Source: Lentibacillus amyloliquefaciens (GTDB taxonomy: Bacteria; Bacillota; Bacilli; Bacillales; Amphibacillaceae). Taken from it: a DNA stretch of 64,000 bases. Below are positions 7,759-17,594 of this stretch, piece by piece; the stretch's first letter is position 1, and each line of letters begins with the position of its first letter. The notes beneath the pieces were generated by a model that worked only from the letters and a program-made list of their open reading frames with translations, did no database searches and was not told the DNA's origin. The position numbers and the translations under genes are program-made. Location: the NCBI RefSeq assembly GCF_001307805.1, contig NZ_CP013862.1, positions 1,488,001 through 1,552,000 on the forward strand, written 5' to 3'.

Positions 7759-8214
7759 TCATCCATCCAATCGCCGCTGAATCAATTTTTTCAGGGAAGC
7801 TTTTCGCCCGTCCCAATTGGCAAGAGCTTCAGTGAATTGATCGTCCTCAAAGCAGGTGAATAATTCGCGGATAAGTGTTAAATGGTCACCGGCCTCCGGA
7901 ATTGCCGGCATAAAAACAAATGAAACACTCACCTCTTGGTCGCGGTCTCCCATTTGCCGGAAAACAACAGGTTGTTTCAATGGCGAAACGAGCAAGCTGC
8001 GTTTGTTGACATATATCGAATCCGTATGTGGCACGGCAGCACCAATGGACTGGACCGGCAAGCCGGTTGGTAATTCCGTTTCCCGTTCGATGATTTTTTC
8101 AGGAAAATCTTTCTCCGCAATATCTTGAAACACCAGAAAATCACCCATGTACTTCAATGCTTCTTTATCAGTCGATACGTCCAGATTCAATATCTGAATT
8201 TCGGAATTATCCAT
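7759..8214 (-). CDS. Orphan PTS EIIA component, fructose/galactitol type (EIIA-2)
   Basis: A 151-residue PTS EIIA-2 domain. The phosphorylated His is in AAVPHTDSIYV, preceded by ERETELPTGLPVQSIG, both typical of the fructose/mannitol/galactitol class. ATG 8214 with GGGAG 8 nt upstream is preferred over the in-frame GTG at 8223, which touches that site. No EIIB or EIIC gene is adjacent, so it must pair with components elsewhere or act in regulation. The neighbours do not suggest a sugar. Confidence 0.85.
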   Translation of the reverse strand: MDNSEIQILNLDVSTDKEALKYMGDFLVFQDIAEKDFPEKIIERETELPTGLPVQSIGAAVPHTDSIYVNKRSLLVSPLKQPVVFRQMGDRDQEVSVSFVFMPAIPEAGDHLTLIRELFTCFEDDQFTEALANWDGRKASLKKLIQRRLDG

Positions 8215-8353
8215 CTCTTTCACTCCCTAACCAGTCGTCTCCATATGTAAATAGACCATTCTAATTGTTTGATAATGTTAACATACTATGGATAGAAAGT
8301 GCAGAAAACATGAGCGAATTTATAGAATAATGCGTTGTTTTCACAATATTCTT

Positions 8354-8518
8354 CTAATGATGTCGAACCTTCACCCCTTTAATCAGAAGCCATAAAGCTA
8401 GTGCCAGTTCGCCAATCAATCCGGATACCGCTACGATGATGGCAAAGATCATGTCGTAATCGCCGTAGTTCGGCAAAAGAAAATAAGCAATGCTGTCAAT
8501 TAAATAGCCAAAAGATGC
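8354..8518 (-). pseudogene. C-terminal remnant of a DUF4386 membrane protein
   Basis: About 54 codons reading ASFGYLIDSIAYFLLPNYG, then IIVAVSGLIGELALALWLL and a short basic tail before TAG. This is the last two membrane segments of a DUF4386 protein. There is no start codon, and the N-terminal three quarters are missing. It is joined directly, out of frame, to an alcohol dehydrogenase remnant, so an internal deletion fused two former neighbours. Confidence 0.75.
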
Positions 8519-8899
8519 ACATTGGCAGGTTTTATTGCGATTCCACCGTCTTCAGGCAAACAAACATACTCAGCATAAGCACCAAAATTGCTTCCCGTCA
8601 TGGCAACAATCCGGTCTTCCTTTTTAAAATTATTAACATACCGGCCCATTTCTTCTATTTCCCCCGGATAGCTCCATGCCCAGGATTGATTTTCTCGGTT
8701 TTCTTAGACCCAAGGAAAATCTCATGGGCAGCCATAACATGACAGGACTTATAAACCGCCGAATTCTCACATCACCTGATGTCACTGTCGTTGCGTAAAT
8801 TTTTATCAATATTTCATTGTCCTTGGGAGCAGGTTTTGCCACCTCTTTGATTTCCAGAACGTCAGGTGAACCATATTTTATACATACCACTGCTTTCAT
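8519..8899 (-). pseudogene. N-terminal remnant of a zinc-type NAD(P)-dependent alcohol dehydrogenase
   Basis: It starts normally (AAAGGAG before ATG 8899; MKAVVCIKYGSPDVLEIKEV), the N-terminal GroES-like fold of the medium-chain dehydrogenases. After GMELSG a run of five C on the plus strand (8661-8665) shifts the frame. The sequence continues in another frame (VAMTGSNFGAYAEYVCLPED) to KPANV, where homology ends at the junction with the DUF4386 remnant. The Rossmann domain is absent. It carries both a frameshift and a deletion, so it is a clear pseudogene. Confidence 0.8.
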
Positions 8900-9445
8900 T
8901 ACGCCAGACTCCTTTATATAGTGGGTTTAATCGTTTCATCATATAATTTAAGTACCGGGTTAAGAATACTTAATCACTGAAAAATCTCAGGACATTCCGG
9001 CTGTTATGTCGGATTCTTTCTCACCTGCACGATGCAGGTCACAAAGACATTCAGATATGTTTTTTATGAGAGCCAGTTGCGGTAGTATTTTATAAAATTA
9101 TACCAAAAATTCTGATTATTAACAAACTAAATTTAACTCAATCACAGTTCAATTTATAATGTTAACACACGATTCACATGAAATATATCCCTTCTGTAAT
9201 CATTGCCCCCAGCATGATAATACTTTCATATTTTACTAGAAAAGTATAGTGTAGATAGATAGAAAAAACGCTGGAATCTGCGCCAGTCAGCTACCAATTT
9301 TCAGCGGGTTTCTGACCTTAAGTTTGCGGGAAAAGTGAACCGGCCTTATAAAGGGACCGAACAGATTCTTACCTTGACTGACAGCTGAATTCCCTCTTAT
9401 GAAAAGCGTGACGTCATAGCAGGATGAAAAGGAGTTCGAAAAGAA
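8900..9445. other. Gene-free region with a possible structured leader before the UbiA gene
   Basis: I see no coding gene here. Between about 9265 and 9425 several complementary segments sit upstream of the plus-strand prenyltransferase gene: CGCTG (9271) with CAGCG (9300), CTGG/CCAG inside it, and TCAGCT (9288) with AGCTGA (9385). I could not match this to any riboswitch consensus I know (TPP, FMN, cobalamin, SAM, glycine, THF, guanidine). It may be only an unstructured 5' region. Confidence 0.3.
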
Positions 9446-10372
9446 ATGACCGAATCGTTACTGTCCTTACTTAAAAATAGCTGGATTCTTTTACGGTCGA
9501 TAGCAGTGATCTCTTGCAGCGGGACGACCATTACTTCCACAACTCTCCCAATATTCTTGTATTATTCGGTTTCAGATAGCAGGCTTCTCCTGGTATTCCT
9601 GTTACTCATATTCGGAGCCTTCCTCATACACGGCGCCCTGACACACATGCTGAATGATTTCACTGACCACAACTCAGGAACAGATCAGAACAGCCCGGCT
9701 ATATTGTCAGGCGGAAGCCGTGTTATTCAAACGGGTGTGATCTCTGCCCGCGGGCTCTGGCTGCTGGGAAAATGGCTTACCATTTCACTTAGTTTAATTG
9801 TGATTGGCTTAATAATTTTTGACTACTATAAAATTGCACTGTTGCTTGCTATCGGTATATGGGGAGCCGTTTCATACTCGCTCCGGCCATTACTGCTCAG
9901 TTACCGCCCCTTTATCGGCGAATGGCTGTCCTTGTTCCCGTCCGTGCTAATATTGGGAATAGCAGGCCCATGGCTTTTGCTGGAATCAATTCCTGAATGG
10001 GCACTGCAGAACACCCTTATCAATGCTTTATTTTGTATGGCCTGGGTAATGGTGCATCATATACCAGATCGAGAGGCTGACAGACAGGCTTCTCCTGTCA
10101 AAAAAACCAGCGTTGTCTGGGCTGCTGAAAAGTTCGGAAAGCCATTCAGCCGGTCTCCCGCCCTGTTATATTTCGCACTGACAGGGCTATGCGCCGTGTG
10201 GCTGGGAGGTGACCGTATTTGGGCAACACTCGGGACATTGGCTGTGGCGAGTGTTGCAATCTTTTTAGTCCTAAAAATGCAGGTTGATAACCACCATCAA
10301 GTTTCGATGTACGAAAAAATCATCCTGATACTTGCCATGATTAACGGCGTCTGGCTCGGTATTTTTATTTAA
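9446..10372 (+). CDS. UbiA-family prenyltransferase
   Basis: A 308-residue membrane protein with eight or nine transmembrane segments and both Asp-rich motifs of the UbiA superfamily: NDFTDHNSGTD (about residue 72) and the second DREADRQ (about residue 210). These bind Mg-diphosphate of the prenyl donor. AAGGAG precedes the ATG. Relatives include MenA and other aromatic or lipid prenyltransferases, but this one is not close enough to name the acceptor. Two small membrane genes follow on the same strand with a gap of about 190 nt. Confidence 0.8.
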   Translation: MTESLLSLLKNSWILLRSIAVISCSGTTITSTTLPIFLYYSVSDSRLLLVFLLLIFGAFLIHGALTHMLNDFTDHNSGTDQNSPAILSGGSRVIQTGVISARGLWLLGKWLTISLSLIVIGLIIFDYYKIALLLAIGIWGAVSYSLRPLLLSYRPFIGEWLSLFPSVLILGIAGPWLLLESIPEWALQNTLINALFCMAWVMVHHIPDREADRQASPVKKTSVVWAAEKFGKPFSRSPALLYFALTGLCAVWLGGDRIWATLGTLAVASVAIFLVLKMQVDNHHQVSMYEKIILILAMINGVWLGIFI

Positions 10373-10564
10373 AACAGCACCAGTTTCTCTAATTGAAAAA
10401 AGGAACTGGCCTTGTTATCGACGACCGATGCCTGGCACTGTTCACCAATATTCTTATTTTCTCCATCCTTCCAGTGCCACACCATGCCTGTTCTTCCTTT
10501 AATGTATATATTGCACTAGATAGGTCACACTACAATCAACTTTCCTATCTGGAGGTTCTTATCC

Positions 10565-11038
10565 TTGACTTTTTCGATATTTTTCTTTCTGACATGGCTA
10601 GTCATTTCAATATTCGCTGTTATGCAGAAAAAGCTGTCCTTAGTGGAAAACACTTTTGTATTTCTTGTCATTTTGGTTGTGAGTATCAACTTTTCGTCGA
10701 TTATTGCCGATGAATTAAAATTGATCACGCTTCCTAAGGAAAAGCTTCCATACACGGCATACTTGATGAACCGCAGCATCATTATTCCCGTTCTTGTTTT
10801 AATACAGCTGAATATTTGTATGGCACGTGATGCGTTCTTTTGGAAGGCTGGTTCGATACTAACTGCTGTCCTGTTGTTAACAGGGATAAATTATCTTATG
10901 ACTGCTTTGAATATATCTTCATACACCAACTGGAATCCCGGGTTTGATGCCATTTACTTCCTTCTGCTCAATCTCACTGCACTAATTGCTTACAGCATCA
11001 TAGACAGAGCATCTGAGAAAGCGGTGAATCACACATGA
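10565..11038 (+). CDS. Small multi-pass membrane protein, partner of the CBO0543-like gene
   Basis: A 157-residue protein with about five hydrophobic segments starting at the N-terminus (FFFLTWLVISIFAVM) and a polar loop KLITLPKEKLPY. The TTG start is supported by GGAGG 9 nt upstream; no ATG is better placed. It overlaps the next gene by 4 nt (ATGA), so the two are translationally coupled. Proteins of this layout are often found beside CBO0543-family membrane proteins in Bacillaceae. Function is unknown. A weak 6-bp hairpin (10380-10409) separates it from the UbiA gene. Confidence 0.7.
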   Translation: MTFSIFFFLTWLVISIFAVMQKKLSLVENTFVFLVILVVSINFSSIIADELKLITLPKEKLPYTAYLMNRSIIIPVLVLIQLNICMARDAFFWKAGSILTAVLLLTGINYLMTALNISSYTNWNPGFDAIYFLLLNLTALIAYSIIDRASEKAVNHT

Positions 11039-11567
11039 AATTATGGGAAACATTCGATAAAAATGAAATATATATTTTGGTGATGCTGGTAGTTGTCTTT
11101 GTTGCCTTTTTTATGTTCCCCAAAAAGCTTCCGAGGCATATAACCTTATTATTTTTAGTATGGGGTTTTACAACCTCCACGTTTTATGACTTCACCATTG
11201 GCGGAGGCCTGATGGACTTTTATAAAGTCAACGACTCAAATAAATATGAATTAATAGACCTGCTCACTTACTTTTGTTTGCACCGTTCAGCTATTTCTTT
11301 GTTTACTTCTATCACCGTTTTCGAATTGATCGAAAAACATTCATTTTCTATGTATTAGGATGGAGTATACTTGGACTGTTGATGGAACAATTGTCACGGT
11401 TTATGGACATGATCCATTATCAGAGCGGTTACAGCATGAAGTATTCGATTGCAGTATTTCTTGTTACGCAAACGACGACGGCTCTTTTTTATGAATGGAT
11501 TACCAGACAACAACGGAGGACGGGGGTTAGCGATGATGTCGTAAAGTCAGATAACGGGTCCGTTTAA
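11035..11567 (+). pseudogene. CBO0543-family membrane protein, frameshifted
   Basis: The first part (MKLWETFDKNEIYILVM, then FTTSTFYDFTIGGGLMDFY) reaches DLLTYF. There the family sequence continues in the -1 frame as LFAPFSYFFVYFYHRF and GWSILGLLMEQLSRF to the stop at 11567. The switch lies at TTTT (11272-11275), consistent with one missing T. Joined, the product is about 177 residues with five membrane segments, the usual CBO0543 length. A genuine mutation, a read error or, less likely, programmed frameshifting could explain it. Confidence 0.75.
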
Positions 11568-11594
11568 CCCTTTTTACAAACAAAGGGTTAAACG
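11561..11594. terminator. Bidirectional terminator between convergent genes
   Basis: A perfect 13-bp stem, CGTTTAACCCTTT with AAAGGGTTAAACG, around an 8-nt loop. It overlaps the stop of the CBO0543-like gene and lies 16 nt before the end of the nucleoside hydrolase gene on the other strand. Confidence 0.75.
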
Positions 11595-11609
11595 CAGACC
11601 TCTTATCCA

Positions 11610-12554
11610 TCATTCCGAATAGGATTTCAATGCTTCTTCAAACAATTGCCAGAACTTGTCCTGGTTTAACTGATAAGCAAAGTTGACATTCGGTTCGCGC
11701 CCAGTGACATCGAGCGTATCGACACTTGTCATACCGTATGTAAATTCACCTCTGGTTTCAACATCCACCCGTACATGGTTAACGTCAAAAATGGAAGGAT
11801 CAATCAAATAGGCTACCGTACACGCGTCATGAATCGGGCCGCCGTCCATACCGAATATATCCTGATTTGTTTTGATGAAAAACTTCAATAAATCCACAAC
11901 AAAATGCGAAACCGGATTATTTATTGCAGACAGCTGATCAACAGTTTCCTGTGTCGCGAGCGCCTGGTGTGTCACATCCAATCCAAACATGGTGATAGGT
12001 ACACCGCTCTCAAAGACGACTTTAGCCGCTTCGGCATCCACGTAAATATTAAATTCAGCAGCCGGGGTCCAGTTGCCGAACGTTCCGCCGCCCATTAAGA
12101 CGATTTCTTTGATTTTCGGGATAATGTCCGGTTCACGAATCATTGCCAGGGCAATATTCGTTAATGGACCGGTCGGAACTAACGTAATATCACCATCTGA
12201 CGCCATCACTTTACTAATAATCAGATCAACTGCATGCTCACGGGCGGCTTTTTGGGTTGGTTCACTCGGTAGTTCCGGGCCCTCTAATCCCGTTTCCCCA
12301 TGGATCTCCTCTGCGATTTCCATTTTTTTCAAGAGTGGCTTTGACGCCCCCTGTGCGACAGGAACATCGGTTAAGCCTGCGATATCACACACCCTAAGCG
12401 CATTTAATGTATTTTTTTCCACTTCAACATTCCCCGCAACAGTGGTTATCGCTTCTATGTTAAGCGGGCTTATCTTTGAAGCCGCTAAAATAATTGATAT
12501 CGCATCATCATGTCCCGGATCGCAGTCTAAGATGACGCGTTTTTCGTTTTGCAT
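11610..12554 (-). CDS. Inosine-uridine preferring nucleoside hydrolase
   Basis: A 314-residue nucleoside N-ribohydrolase. The N-terminal DCDPGHDDA Asp cluster binds Ca2+ and ribose; VLMGGG and EFNIYVDAEAAKVVF follow, and GGPIHDACTVAYLI carries the C-terminal His/Asp. It cleaves nucleosides to base plus ribose in salvage. AAGGAG lies 9 nt before ATG 12554; the upstream in-frame TTG at 12563 has no separate site. It is a single-gene unit. Free purine base from it could feed the purine catabolic genes 5 kb away, but no transcriptional link is visible. Confidence 0.9.
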   Translation of the reverse strand: MQNEKRVILDCDPGHDDAISIILAASKISPLNIEAITTVAGNVEVEKNTLNALRVCDIAGLTDVPVAQGASKPLLKKMEIAEEIHGETGLEGPELPSEPTQKAAREHAVDLIISKVMASDGDITLVPTGPLTNIALAMIREPDIIPKIKEIVLMGGGTFGNWTPAAEFNIYVDAEAAKVVFESGVPITMFGLDVTHQALATQETVDQLSAINNPVSHFVVDLLKFFIKTNQDIFGMDGGPIHDACTVAYLIDPSIFDVNHVRVDVETRGEFTYGMTSVDTLDVTGREPNVNFAYQLNQDKFWQLFEEALKSYSE

Positions 12555-12629
12555 TGCGAACAACTCCTTAACTTTTCCTGATATATATAATATAATAGCA
12601 ACTGCCTATCCGCACAAGTAAAGGTGTCA

Positions 12630-12778
12630 TTTATCCCGCATGTAACTGGCAGTCAGACGCCCCTCAAATGTTCGAATAGCCGATGAAGATTAGGTGGGGG
12701 GATGGCTGCCAGTAAATGTCCGATTCGTTCATCTAACAATCTGTGGGGATCCCCCTACTGATTGAAGATTCACTTTAT
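12630..12778 (-). repeat. Structured repeat element, long-stem type (copy 1)
   Basis: It starts on the minus strand near ATAAAGTGAATCTTC and ends GCATGCGGGATAAA-like (TTTATCCCGCATG on the plus strand). Two hairpins are separated by the conserved linker GTTAGATGAACGAATCGGAC. It shares both ends and the linker with six other copies in this window. It lies between the nucleoside hydrolase start and the phosphatase promoter. The remainder of 12555-13000 shows no gene. Confidence 0.8.
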
Positions 12779-13010
12779 TATGAGGTAAAGTTGACTTATT
12801 ATTCATCTATGACACTATTTTTGAATGAACGTTCTTAAGCAAACGATTCACCTGCTACCTCGCAATACCTTTCAAAAATATCCCGTTTATCTATTTACTA
12901 TTGAATTACCTAATTTGCTTGCACTTAAGACCACCTGCCACTCCGCCTGAAGCTTCTTCTTTTAATCAAGTATCTATGAAAAACGTACCAGTCCTATAGC
13001 ATGAAAAATT

Positions 13011-13038
13011 TTAATAGATTCTTTACGCTCTATTAAAA
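13011..13038 (+). promoter_or_regulatory. Probable Pho box (PhoP direct repeats) of the alkaline phosphatase gene
   Basis: Three TTAACA-like hexamers, TTAATA (13011), TTTACG (13022) and TTAAAA (13033), are spaced exactly 11 bp apart, the pattern PhoP recognises in Bacillus. A -10-like TATGCT lies at 13059-13064. The position about 60 nt upstream of a secreted alkaline phosphatase fits phosphate-starvation control. Binding itself is inferred. Confidence 0.5.
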
Positions 13039-13093
13039 CCAGCATAATATTCGACTGTTATGCTTTAACCAGAATCAAAAAAGGAGGGCTAGC

Positions 13094-14469
13094 ATGTTAA
13101 AGAAATTTGGTATTGGAGCACTTAGTATCGGACTCGTCTTTTCCGGTATAAGTCTTGGAACGGCAAGTGCAGGACCCCGAGTTGGGCTGGACCACCGGAT
13201 TGGGCAGGACCGGGAGATGGAAATGGAAACGGAAATAATAAGGTCGAAAACGTCATCTATATGATTCCGGATGGTTTTAGCACTGGTTACGCTGCCAATT
13301 ACCGGGCGTACAAAGGTGAAGAAGCCGTTTGGGACGACCACTTAAAAGGGATGTTCACCACCCATTCAGCAGACTCTGACATAACTGATTCTGCTGCAGC
13401 CGGTACTGCTATGGCAACCGGTAAAAAAACGAATAACGGTGTAATCGGCCTTGATCCGGAGGGCAATGAGCTCAAAACCATCCTTGAAGCTTCAGAAGAA
13501 GAAGGCAAAGCCTCAGGACTGGTCGCGACATCAACCATCACCCATGCGACACCGGCTTCATTTGCAGCACATGTAGAGGACCGCAACAATGAAACGAAGA
13601 TTGCCCGACAGCTTGTTGACAGCGACGTCGATGTCATGCTCGGCGGCGGTCAAAATAACTTTCTTCCAGCAGCTGAAGGCGACAATCAAGAAGACGCCAA
13701 TTTAATCAATCAGGCCAAAGAACAAGGAATGGATTTTGTAGAAAATCGTGAACAACTATCAGAAGCTGATGTAGATGTCGAAGAAGGCGAAGGGCTCCTC
13801 GGACTGTTTGCAGGTGGTGCACTTGCGCCCGAATTACACCGTGCTGATACGGAAGAACCAAGTCTTGCGGCCATGACGGAAACAGCCATTGATACACTGG
13901 AACAAGACAAGGACGGATTTTTCCTGACTGTTGAAGGCAGCCAGATTGACTGGGCAGGACATGCCAATGATGCAGCGTGGGCAATGTCGGACACCGCAGC
14001 TTTTGAAGCGGCTGTTCAGGAAGCTATCGAATTTGCAGAAGAAGATGGCGAAACACTGGTTGTTGTTGCACCCGACCATGACACAGGCGGCATGACTGCC
14101 GGTGCAAACGACTCAATGGAAATGAATGCCGACATCCTGCAAAACGTGACGGCTACAGGTGATCATATGGCATCTCAGCTAAACGATGAACGCTCCAACG
14201 TTCGTGAAGTCGTCGAAACAAACACAGGACTGACTTTGACAGATGCAGAAATCCAGAAAATCCAGGAAGCAGACAATGCTGCATCAGCCATTAACAGTGT
14301 TGTCAGCGACCAAGCACGTGTCGGCTGGACAAGCACAAATCACACAGGTGCGGACATCCCGGTCTATGCATTCGGACCGAAAGCTGATAAATTTTCCGGT
14401 TTTTACGATAATACGAAACTGCCGAAAATTATTGCCGAAGCTATGAAACTGAACAATAATTTATTCTAA
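13094..14469 (+). pseudogene. Secreted alkaline phosphatase, frameshifted just after the signal peptide
   Basis: ATG 13094, with AAGGAGG 6 nt upstream, opens a signal peptide (MLKKFGIGALSIGLVFSG, cleavage after TASA). Four C at 13175-13178 then break the frame. The mature enzyme continues in the next frame from PSWAGPPDWAG through NVIYMIPDG to the stop at 14469. Active-site features are intact: ITDSAAAGTAMATGKKTNN (nucleophile Ser), ITHATPASFAAHV, WAGHANDA, PDHDTGG and TSTNHTGAD. The protein is very acidic, as in halophiles. Since everything downstream is preserved, one missing C is the only defect, and this could be a recent mutation or an assembly error. Confidence 0.85.
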
Positions 14470-14541
14470 AACGCCCAAAAAGGCTTTTAATGCATAAAAA
14501 TTTCAGTTTCCTTCAAGCTTAATAACAGGATTCACCCAATG

Positions 14542-14580
14542 CCCCCGTATTGCTATTAAATAGTGATACGGGGGTTTATT
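14542..14580 (+). terminator. Terminator after the alkaline phosphatase gene
   Basis: CCCCCGTAT pairs with ATACGGGGG around a loop of about 15 nt and is followed by TTTATT. It lies 73 nt after the stop codon. I see nothing coding between it and 14756. Confidence 0.75.
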
Positions 14581-14755
14581 GAGCAAGTTTTAGATCGGGA
14601 AGAGAGATTCAGGTCTTTATTCCATGTTAGAAGAATTTTTGGTTAAAGAACGTCGAATGATACGACAATGTCTTAATTAAGTAGTTTCTGATGCCAAACG
14701 ATCACCCTTTGATTCCTTTCGATCACTAAAATGACTGAACACTTTATAACTGCAT

Positions 14756-15749
14756 TTATTTCTTCAAATGATTTTGATTAATAAATCGTTCAAAGTCATC
14801 ATTTGTATTTTGTTCTAGCCGCTGCTGATTAAACGTTTCATACTCTTGAATCGCTATCTTATCAGCCACCATCTTTGAAACTTTACCGGCATTTTGAAGA
14901 ATGTCGCGTTCATTAAATTGAAGAAATGCATTAAGTTTATCAACCCAATCGTTCATATGCATGGGCTGTTGTCGTTCCGCCTGATCCTCAGCGTAATCCA
15001 AATACATGGTCACGATACGATTAAGCGATTTTAATTCTTTTTCAGATAGGTAATTTTTCGCAACCGTGACATCCTGTCTTCGTACCTGATCACCTTTCCA
15101 TGAAGTTAAGCCCATATTTTTGTTCTCAGCTTTCGCCCTGTCGGCTATGAGTTCAGCAGCCTTTTGGCCATGGATAGCAAAGTGAAGTTTATTTTGAACA
15201 GTTGCAAAGAATTCCTGTGTGATTTCTGCATTTAGATCATAATCAACCGACGTCGCATAAATTTCTGTAATTTTTTGGTAGAATCTTTTCTCGGAAGCAC
15301 GATATATCACGAATCCGTTCCAATAACTCATCGAAATAATCCTCACCAAAATTTCTCATTTCTTTCAGACGGTCATCATCAATTGTGAATCCTTTAACAA
15401 GATATTCGTTCAGTCGCTCTGTTGCCCACTGACGAAATTGGGTACCACGATGAGAACGAACACGGTAGCCGATTGCGATGATCAATTCGAGATTGTAGTG
15501 TTTTGTTTTATAAGACTTCCCATCTTTTGCAGTCGTCAAGTAAAACTTGACAACTGATTCTTCCTCCAACTCACCGTCTTCAAAGATATTTTTAATGTGA
15601 AGACTTATATTCTGCTTTGTTGATTGATACAACTCCGCAATGGCCTTTTGTGTCATCCAGACCGTTTCATTTTCCATTCTGACATCGATTTTGGTATTTC
15701 CGTCTTCTGTTTGGTAAATCAGGATGCCTGTTTCATTAGTAACTTTCAT
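14756..15749 (-). pseudogene. RhuM-family protein, frameshifted
   Basis: The N-part reads ILIYQTEDGNTKIDVRMENE and VWMTQKAIAELYQSTKQNIS with YRVRSHRGTQFRQWATERL, the typical RhuM domain. At ELLERIRDI the frame changes (ATATAT, 15302-15307, one extra base). The C-part continues as RASEKRFYQKITEIYATS and VDYDLNAEITQEFFATVQ to the end. RhuM-type proteins are frequent on mobile and pathogenicity islands and resemble phage antirepressor/Fic-associated proteins. Their function is uncertain. The undamaged length would be about 330 residues, normal for the family. Confidence 0.8.
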
Positions 15750-15928
15750 CCCTCCACCGCCCCAAATTAGCTTACTTTTATATTGATACCCTATTAATTA
15801 TCATACTTTAAAAATCACCCAAAAGGAAACAAATGTTCCTTACAATCTTACTCAAGCATACTTGAAAAATTCCTACTCACCGAGATGGGCTCAGATTTGC
15901 TTCATATTTTCCAGTTTGCTTCAGCGTA

Positions 15929-17122
15929 TCATTCCTCATCCTCCGGTGCTTTCTGAAACAAAGCTTCCGGAATCATTTCAAAGCCTTCAATCACTGTGTT
16001 TTCTTCCACTTCCATCATGAGGAAACGTTTGCCATTTAAATGAACTTGGCGGACGTGTCTCAAATCTTGCGGGCTGATGGAAATATTCGCTATTTTCGTC
16101 TCGATTTTAATCGATTTTGAATCATATTTCGGGACAACATTGTTCGCTTTGAATTCGTACGTTTCATCATCTATAACCGTTTTAAAAGCAGACGAGACCT
16201 TTTCCGTATTGACATCTTCTATTCCGCTGCCCGATAAAATCTGTTCAACATCTTTTTTGTCGAGCGCCGGTCTGTCTTCTTCTTCACTTTCTTCTGCAAC
16301 CCGATGGATCTCATCATATACATTTGAAAGTGTGGATGTGTTGAACTTTTGATCACCCGCTACGTTTTTCACAATTTCCTCAAAAACTAATTTATCCTGG
16401 GCAGCGGTCATGATCTCTTCCGCGTTTAAAACCTCTTCGATAAAGTGATAATCCGGTTCATTCTTTTTCCCTGCTGCATAAAGCACATGATTGACGTCTG
16501 ATGCATTATCCGTGATTGAAGGAAATAGAAATCCTGACATCGGTGCTTTCAAATTGATAATCGGATCGACGACAATATTATACTTAAATTCCTTTTCAAC
16601 ATAGTCAAATAGCAATTCTTTTTTCGGATCCTGCGTTTTATTCATACTGCATAAAATAAAGGGATGCGAATAAACGGTATCCCGCTCACTTTCTTCCGCC
16701 TCTTCACTCATGTTCTTCATCGGTTTCATATATTCGCCGTGAATAAAGGTGACGACAACATCCATTTCATATTGTTTATTCGCTAGCATTTTTTCAACGA
16801 GCTGCAGCATCTGCCCTTTCCATTCTTCTGTATCATTGCTTAACAAGCCCTGATGAAGAATAAGCTGACTGTTGTTGTCCACATCACGCTGAAATTTTAA
16901 TTCAAATAACTTTTCATCTAGTTGGCCGGACAGCACTTTTTTAAAGTTTTCCATAAATAACTCCTGCTGTTCCGCCTCCAGCATTTCAAACGGCATACTC
17001 TGGTGATGGTAAATTTCACTTGTTTCTTTCATGATGTACACATTAAAAATGTCATGTATCGTCAATAAATCATTTTCCACTTTGAATTGTTTACGGATAT
17101 CTGCTATGTCTTTTTTGTCCAA
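15929..17122 (-). CDS. DUF4317 protein
   Basis: A 397-residue cytosolic protein of the DUF4317 family (begins DKKDIADIRKQFKVENDLL, ends with an acidic tail). The TTG at 17122 has AGGAG 9 nt upstream and matches where relatives begin; the longer frame from 17158 has no site. No catalytic motif or membrane segment is visible, and acidic residues are abundant in the middle third. The role of the family is unknown. It stands alone, with gaps of about 180 and 650 nt on either side. Confidence 0.85.
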   Translation of the reverse strand: MDKKDIADIRKQFKVENDLLTIHDIFNVYIMKETSEIYHHQSMPFEMLEAEQQELFMENFKKVLSGQLDEKLFELKFQRDVDNNSQLILHQGLLSNDTEEWKGQMLQLVEKMLANKQYEMDVVVTFIHGEYMKPMKNMSEEAEESERDTVYSHPFILCSMNKTQDPKKELLFDYVEKEFKYNIVVDPIINLKAPMSGFLFPSITDNASDVNHVLYAAGKKNEPDYHFIEEVLNAEEIMTAAQDKLVFEEIVKNVAGDQKFNTSTLSNVYDEIHRVAEESEEEDRPALDKKDVEQILSGSGIEDVNTEKVSSAFKTVIDDETYEFKANNVVPKYDSKSIKIETKIANISISPQDLRHVRQVHLNGKRFLMMEVEENTVIEGFEMIPEALFQKAPEDEE

Positions 17123-17594
17123 AGTTGTTCCACTCCTATGTTGGTAGTTGATGAGCATATAGTTACGTACATTTTATTATTCTATCATAGAGCGTGGAGG
17201 TTTTTCCTGTACTTTATCATTAATACTCGATTTCAAATCTAGCTGAAGAAAGGGTTTGAAGATTTATAACAGGGGATCATTTATATGTAAACACCATGGC
17301 ACACTGGTTTTCCATGCCAAAGGACTTTATATAGAAAATGTGTCTAATACGTTAGATATATGACAAAAATAGAATTATTCATGTTGGTGAAATATAGTGA
17401 ACTTCGCTTAGTTGAAAAATATTAAAAGGCTCCTTAAAATTATTAACAGTTCATTATAATGAAAGGAGACTCTCCAAATGTTCAAGAATTTCAGTGAAGC
17501 GTTCCTTTAGTTCATCAGAATCATTGAATGTTTGTTCATCTACTTTATCGATATTTATGGCTTATCTATGGAGAACGGCAATAACTTCAATTAA

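Noticed and set aside
11272..11276. Programmed frameshift in the CBO0543-family gene
   Set aside because: CTTTTG is not a canonical slippery heptamer here and no downstream stimulatory structure was noticed; a missing T is simpler, given the other homopolymer breaks.
12073..12621. Long plus-strand frame opposite the nucleoside hydrolase gene
   Set aside because: It is antisense to a clearly conserved enzyme, has no ribosome site and no similarity to anything I recognise.
13706..14079. Several minus-strand frames opposite the alkaline phosphatase
   Set aside because: They are antisense shadows of a GC-richer conserved coding region; none has a start site or recognisable domain.
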